Shown one piece after another: positions 5,364 through 7,626 of a stretch of 7,626 bases of DNA (within the stretch, counting starts at the first letter, position 1; each line of letters starts with the position of its first letter). The stretch lies in assembly GCA_009692985.1 (NCBI GenBank), contig SHYF01000076.1, positions 1 through 7,626 on the forward strand, written 5' to 3'. The notes beneath the pieces are model-generated. The model was not told where the DNA came from. It worked only from the letters and a program-made list of their open reading frames with translations, and did no database searches. A program made the translations under genes and the position numbers. Origin of the DNA: Dehalococcoidia bacterium. GTDB lineage: Bacteria; Chloroflexota; Dehalococcoidia; Lucifugimonadales; SHYF01.

Positions 5364-6518
5364 TTGACCTCGAAAAAATCCAACGCATCTTCAACGGGCC
5401 AGCCTGCCTACCACCGCATCGTGGTCAAAGCCGGCACCGGTGTCCTGGCCGGCGGCACAGGTGGTCTGGACTTGGCGGTGATGACCCGCCTGGCTGACCA
5501 GATGGCTCGCCTGCGCCAGGAAGGCCGCGAGGTGCTGCTGGTCACATCGGGGGCCGTGGCCGCTGGACGCCAGGCCCTGGGCCAGCCTAAAGGCCGGCCC
5601 GATGTCCCATTCCGCCAGATGCTGGCCGCCGTGGGCCAGAGTCGCCTGATGCACACCTATGAGGAGCTGTTTGGTCGCCACCAAGTGCTGGTAGCCCAGG
5701 CCCTTCTTACCCGTGCCGACATCTCGGACCGCCGGGGCTACCTGAACGTCAGAGACGTGCTCCTGGGTTTGCTGGAAACGGGAGTGATACCAATCATCAA
5801 CGAGAATGACGTCGTGACGTCCGAGGAGCTGGGCGACGAGGTGTTTGGCGACAACGATACCCTTTCAGCCCTGGTTGCCAACCTGGTGGACGCTGACCTA
5901 CTGGTCATGCTCGGCGATACCGCCGGCCTGTACACCGCCGATCCATCCTTACACCCCGAGGCGCAGTTGATTCCTAGAGTGGACCGGATAGACCAGGCAA
6001 TCCGCGACCTGGCTAAGGAGGAGGAGCGCCACTCGTGGAGCCGCGGTGGGATTGCCGCCAAGCTGGAGGCGGCGCGCCTGGCCACCAGTTGGGGTGTGGC
6101 GGTGGTTGTGGCCGGTGGACGTGACCCCGACGTGCTGGTGGATGTGGCCGCAGGGAAGGAGCGGGGCACCTTCTTTCCCCCGGGCGCTAGCAAGATGGAG
6201 AGCCGCAGGCGGTGGCTCCTCAGCGGCCTGTCCGCGCGGGGCGAAATCCAGGTTGACGATGGCGCAGCGGTGGCTCTACGCTCCCAGCACAGGAGCTTGT
6301 TGCCAGCAGGCGTGGTGGAGGCGCGCGGTGACTTCGACCGCCAGGATGTAGTGCTCATCGTAGACCGCCAGGGGCAGAAGATTGCCTGTGGCGTGGCCAA
6401 CTACTCGGCCAAAGATGTTGCCGCCATTAAGGGCCTGCGCTCCGACCGCATCCAGGAAGCTTTGGGCCACCAGTACGGCGACGAGGTGGTGCACCGCAAC
6501 AACCTGGCGGTGCTATAG
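5364..6518 (+). CDS. proB: Glutamate 5-kinase with C-terminal PUA domain
   Basis: A 384-residue enzyme that phosphorylates glutamate with ATP to gamma-glutamyl phosphate, the first and usually proline-inhibited step of proline synthesis. The amino-acid kinase domain covers about residues 17-270: VVKAGTGVL (20-28, usually VKxGSS), VTSGAVAAG (60-68), the glutamate-binding loop INENDVV (145-151), GDNDTLSA (162-169), LGDTAGLY (183-190, often L(S/T)DxDGLY) and GGIAAKLEAA (228-237). The PUA domain follows at about 284-384, with GEIQVDDGAAVAL and ACGVANYSA. Full-length ProB enzymes of the PUA type run about 365-380 residues, so it is complete. The start is TTG 5364: an in-frame TAG lies at 5349 and no ATG or GTG lies between. 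Ribosome binding is weak (gcgga), and the TTG may keep expression low. The usual partner proA is displaced downstream by about 860 bases. Confidence 0.96.
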   Translation: MTSKKSNASSTGQPAYHRIVVKAGTGVLAGGTGGLDLAVMTRLADQMARLRQEGREVLLVTSGAVAAGRQALGQPKGRPDVPFRQMLAAVGQSRLMHTYEELFGRHQVLVAQALLTRADISDRRGYLNVRDVLLGLLETGVIPIINENDVVTSEELGDEVFGDNDTLSALVANLVDADLLVMLGDTAGLYTADPSLHPEAQLIPRVDRIDQAIRDLAKEEERHSWSRGGIAAKLEAARLATSWGVAVVVAGGRDPDVLVDVAAGKERGTFFPPGASKMESRRRWLLSGLSARGEIQVDDGAAVALRSQHRSLLPAGVVEARGDFDRQDVVLIVDRQGQKIACGVANYSAKDVAAIKGLRSDRIQEALGHQYGDEVVHRNNLAVL

Positions 6519-6559
6519 TTGGTAGGACGGCAATGAACACCAACGTCCTCTATTGTCAA

Positions 6560-6700
6560 GCTGCTGAAAAAGAGGAGTCCAGAGGGGCAGGGCCCCTTTG
6601 GCAGAGGACTGGGGGTGTCCCCCAGATTTCTTTTCACCCCCTCTTCCTGGCCAGGAAGGGGGGGCAGGGGGATGGTCGAAGGAGTTTTTCATTACACTGG
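6560..6700. repeat. Dispersed hairpin repeat, copy C (full length)
   Basis: Same order of parts as copy A. H1 is CCAGAGGGGC/GCCCCTTTGG at 6579-6588 and 6592-6601, ten pairs including one G-T. H2 is CTGGGGG/CCCCCAG at 6609-6615 and 6619-6625. H3 is built on the 16-base palindrome CTTCCTGGCCAGGAAG (6643-6658), flanked by C and G runs. The ends carry TGAAAAA (6565-6571) and its exact complement TTTTTCA (6685-6691), a short terminal inverted repeat. It lies 41 bases after the proB stop and 21 bases before the broken gene at 6722. No credible gene lies within 6519-6721. Confidence 0.88.
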
Positions 6701-6721
6701 TAGGAGCATGGGTGTTTTGCA

Positions 6722-7228
6722 ATGATAAACTGGATATTCTACCCAAAATCAAAACGCCCCCCTCTGATTGCTAGTAAGATCGTCTTGGTATTCGAACAGG
6801 CGGCCACTAGCATTGATAGCCGTAGCCATGACTTAAACAGCAATTAAGTTCTCCATCTGCTGTCAGAAGGGTTGCAGGAGATTGGCTTCAAGGTTGAACA
6901 AGGCAGAACAAAGGAATACAGAATAGATATTCCTGTCTTGTTTGGCCGGGGCGGGAGAATAGAGAAGGCATTTCAAACTGATGCATACAATGAAGAGGAG
7001 GGTGTTGTTGTAGAGGTCGAAGCAGGACGGGGGGTACTGAATTACCAGTTTCTCAAGGATCTTTTTGAAGCATGCATGATGTCTGATGTTAGGTACGCAG
7101 CCCTAGCGGTGAGGAATTCTTATAAGAAAAGCAGTGATTTTGAGACTGTCTCAACATTTTTCGAGACGCTCTATGTTAGCAGTCGTTTGCGACTTCCTCT
7201 CGATGAGGTCTTGGTCATAGGCTATTGA
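6722..7228 (+). pseudogene. Interrupted nuclease-like gene (in-frame TAA)
   Basis: From ATG 6722 (MINWIFYPKSKRPPLIASKI...) the frame runs 41 codons to TAA at 6845-6847, then continues in the same frame (VLHLLSEG...) to TGA at 7226. The whole would be 168 residues. The sense on both sides of the stop reads as one protein: SNx-VLHLLSEGLQEIGF is a continuous helix-like stretch. A GAA-to-TAA change would be enough. Residues about 87-100 (numbered from 6722) hold D87 and E98-V-E100 before AGRGVLNYQFLKDLF, which resembles the D...E-x-E active sites of BglII/BamHI-type PD-(D/E)XK nucleases. The C-terminus (DFE...FFETLYVSSRLRLPL..VLVIGY) looks like a conserved family ending, generally annotated as hypothetical. 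The nuclease idea is inference. GC is much lower than in its neighbours (43% counted for 6961-7020 against 75% for 5521-5580 in proB), pointing to acquired DNA. A shorter product could start at TTG 6872, but no ribosome-binding site supports it. Confidence 0.78.
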
Positions 7229-7378
7229 CAAACGCGCTCTCCAATACTTTTACCGATGCGGGGTGTTGCCTGGGAACCGGGAGTCGGGCATCCTGGCGCT
7301 GCAATCGGATCAATCACTGTCCAGGCGACAATATTAAACATTGAGGGAGCGGCCTCAGGCTGCTTTGAAAGCATGACA
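7229..7378 (+). other. Spacer between broken gene and proA
   Basis: These 150 bases have no stop in the proA frame after TGA 7226. An ATG at 7256 would add 41 residues to ProA (MRGVAWEPGVGHPGAA...). That extension does not resemble a ProA N-terminus and has no ribosome-binding site. No convincing promoter, terminator or repeat copy is seen. Confidence 0.5.
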
Positions 7379-7626
7379 ATGGAAACAAGTATCTCCCCAA
7401 ACCTTATCGCCATTGGCCAGCGGGCCAGGGTCGCCGCCCGCAAGCTGGCACGGCTCTCCACCGCCGTCAAGAACCAGGCGTTGTTGAACGTTGCCCGTGC
7501 TATGGAGGAGTCCCAGGGCGAGATACTCCTGGCCAACCGGCGTGACTACAAGGCGGGCCAGCAGGCTGGTCTCACCGAGGCGCTGCTGGACAGGCTTTTG
7601 CTCAACCGGGAACGGCTGGCCGCTAT
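7379..7626 (+). CDS. proA: Gamma-glutamyl phosphate reductase, 3'-partial
   Basis: The first 82 codons are present and the frame runs off the window. ProA reduces gamma-glutamyl phosphate with NADPH to glutamate semialdehyde, the step after ProB. The visible N-terminal helices fit the family: ARVAARKLARLSTAVKNQAL (16-35), then EILLANRRDYKAG (48-60) containing the I-L-x-A-N-x-x-D motif, then AGLTEALLDRLLLNRERL (63-80). The catalytic cysteine region lies beyond the window. ATG 7379 is preferred because GAAAG stands seven bases upstream; ATG 7373 is in frame and nearly equal, and ATG 7256 is unlikely. No stop or frameshift occurs in the visible part. Its distance from proB means it probably needs its own promoter or read-through of copy C. 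Confidence 0.92.
   Translation, partial: METSISPNLIAIGQRARVAARKLARLSTAVKNQALLNVARAMEESQGEILLANRRDYKAGQQAGLTEALLDRLLLNRERLAA

Noticed and set aside
5738..6400. 220-codon minus-strand frame inside proB
   Set aside because: Antisense shadow of the GC-rich proB gene, rich in Ser, Arg and Thr with no domain; proB itself has all family motifs.
7309..7337. Promoter for proA at TATTAA (7332-7337)
   Set aside because: The -10 match is weak and no -35 box lies at 16-18 bases upstream, so it cannot be supported.
7222..7536. 104-codon minus-strand frame across the proA start
   Set aside because: Antisense to the clearly family-like ProA N-terminus, with no motif of its own.

Overview
The window looks like a GC-rich bacterial chromosome segment. 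Housekeeping genes lie close together on both strands, GTG and TTG starts are plausible, and the spacers hold a dispersed GC-rich hairpin repeat. By general resemblance (the repeat type, the small HNH protein, the arrangement of lysA, an ACT protein and proB) I would guess an uncultured Chloroflexota, perhaps Dehalococcoidia-like. That guess is inference from memory, not from any search.

Layout. Positions 1-552 (+): end of a CvpA-family membrane protein, opening with a perfect 19-bp inverted repeat. 556-692: repeat copy A. 715-1233 (+): small HNH endonuclease. 1235-1355: repeat copy B, shortened, between convergent genes. 1356-4763 (-): read in transcription order, lysA (diaminopimelate decarboxylase), a small membrane protein whose N-terminal zinc finger is cut off by a TAA, a second small membrane protein, then holB (clamp-loader delta prime). 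A divergent promoter region (4764-4891) with a palindromic -10 box separates lysA from a two-ACT-domain protein (4892-5296, +). Next come an extended -10 promoter, proB (5364-6518, glutamate 5-kinase with PUA domain), repeat copy C (6560-6700), an AT-richer gene broken by an in-frame TAA (6722-7228), and the start of proA (7379 to the window edge).

How the genes fit. LysA makes the last step of lysine synthesis, and ProB and ProA make the first two steps of proline synthesis. The ACT protein between them is a plausible but unproven amino-acid sensor. HolB and the HNH protein act on DNA. The proB-proA pair is split by about 860 bp holding a repeat copy and a decayed, AT-rich gene.

Most notable points: a three-copy, three-hairpin repeat family with matching short termini; two AT-richer accessory genes, each broken by a single in-frame TAA after an Asn codon; a C2H2-type zinc finger hidden upstream of the apparent start of one of them; and the symmetric -10 element between lysA and the ACT gene. 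I do not see a complete novel multi-gene system.
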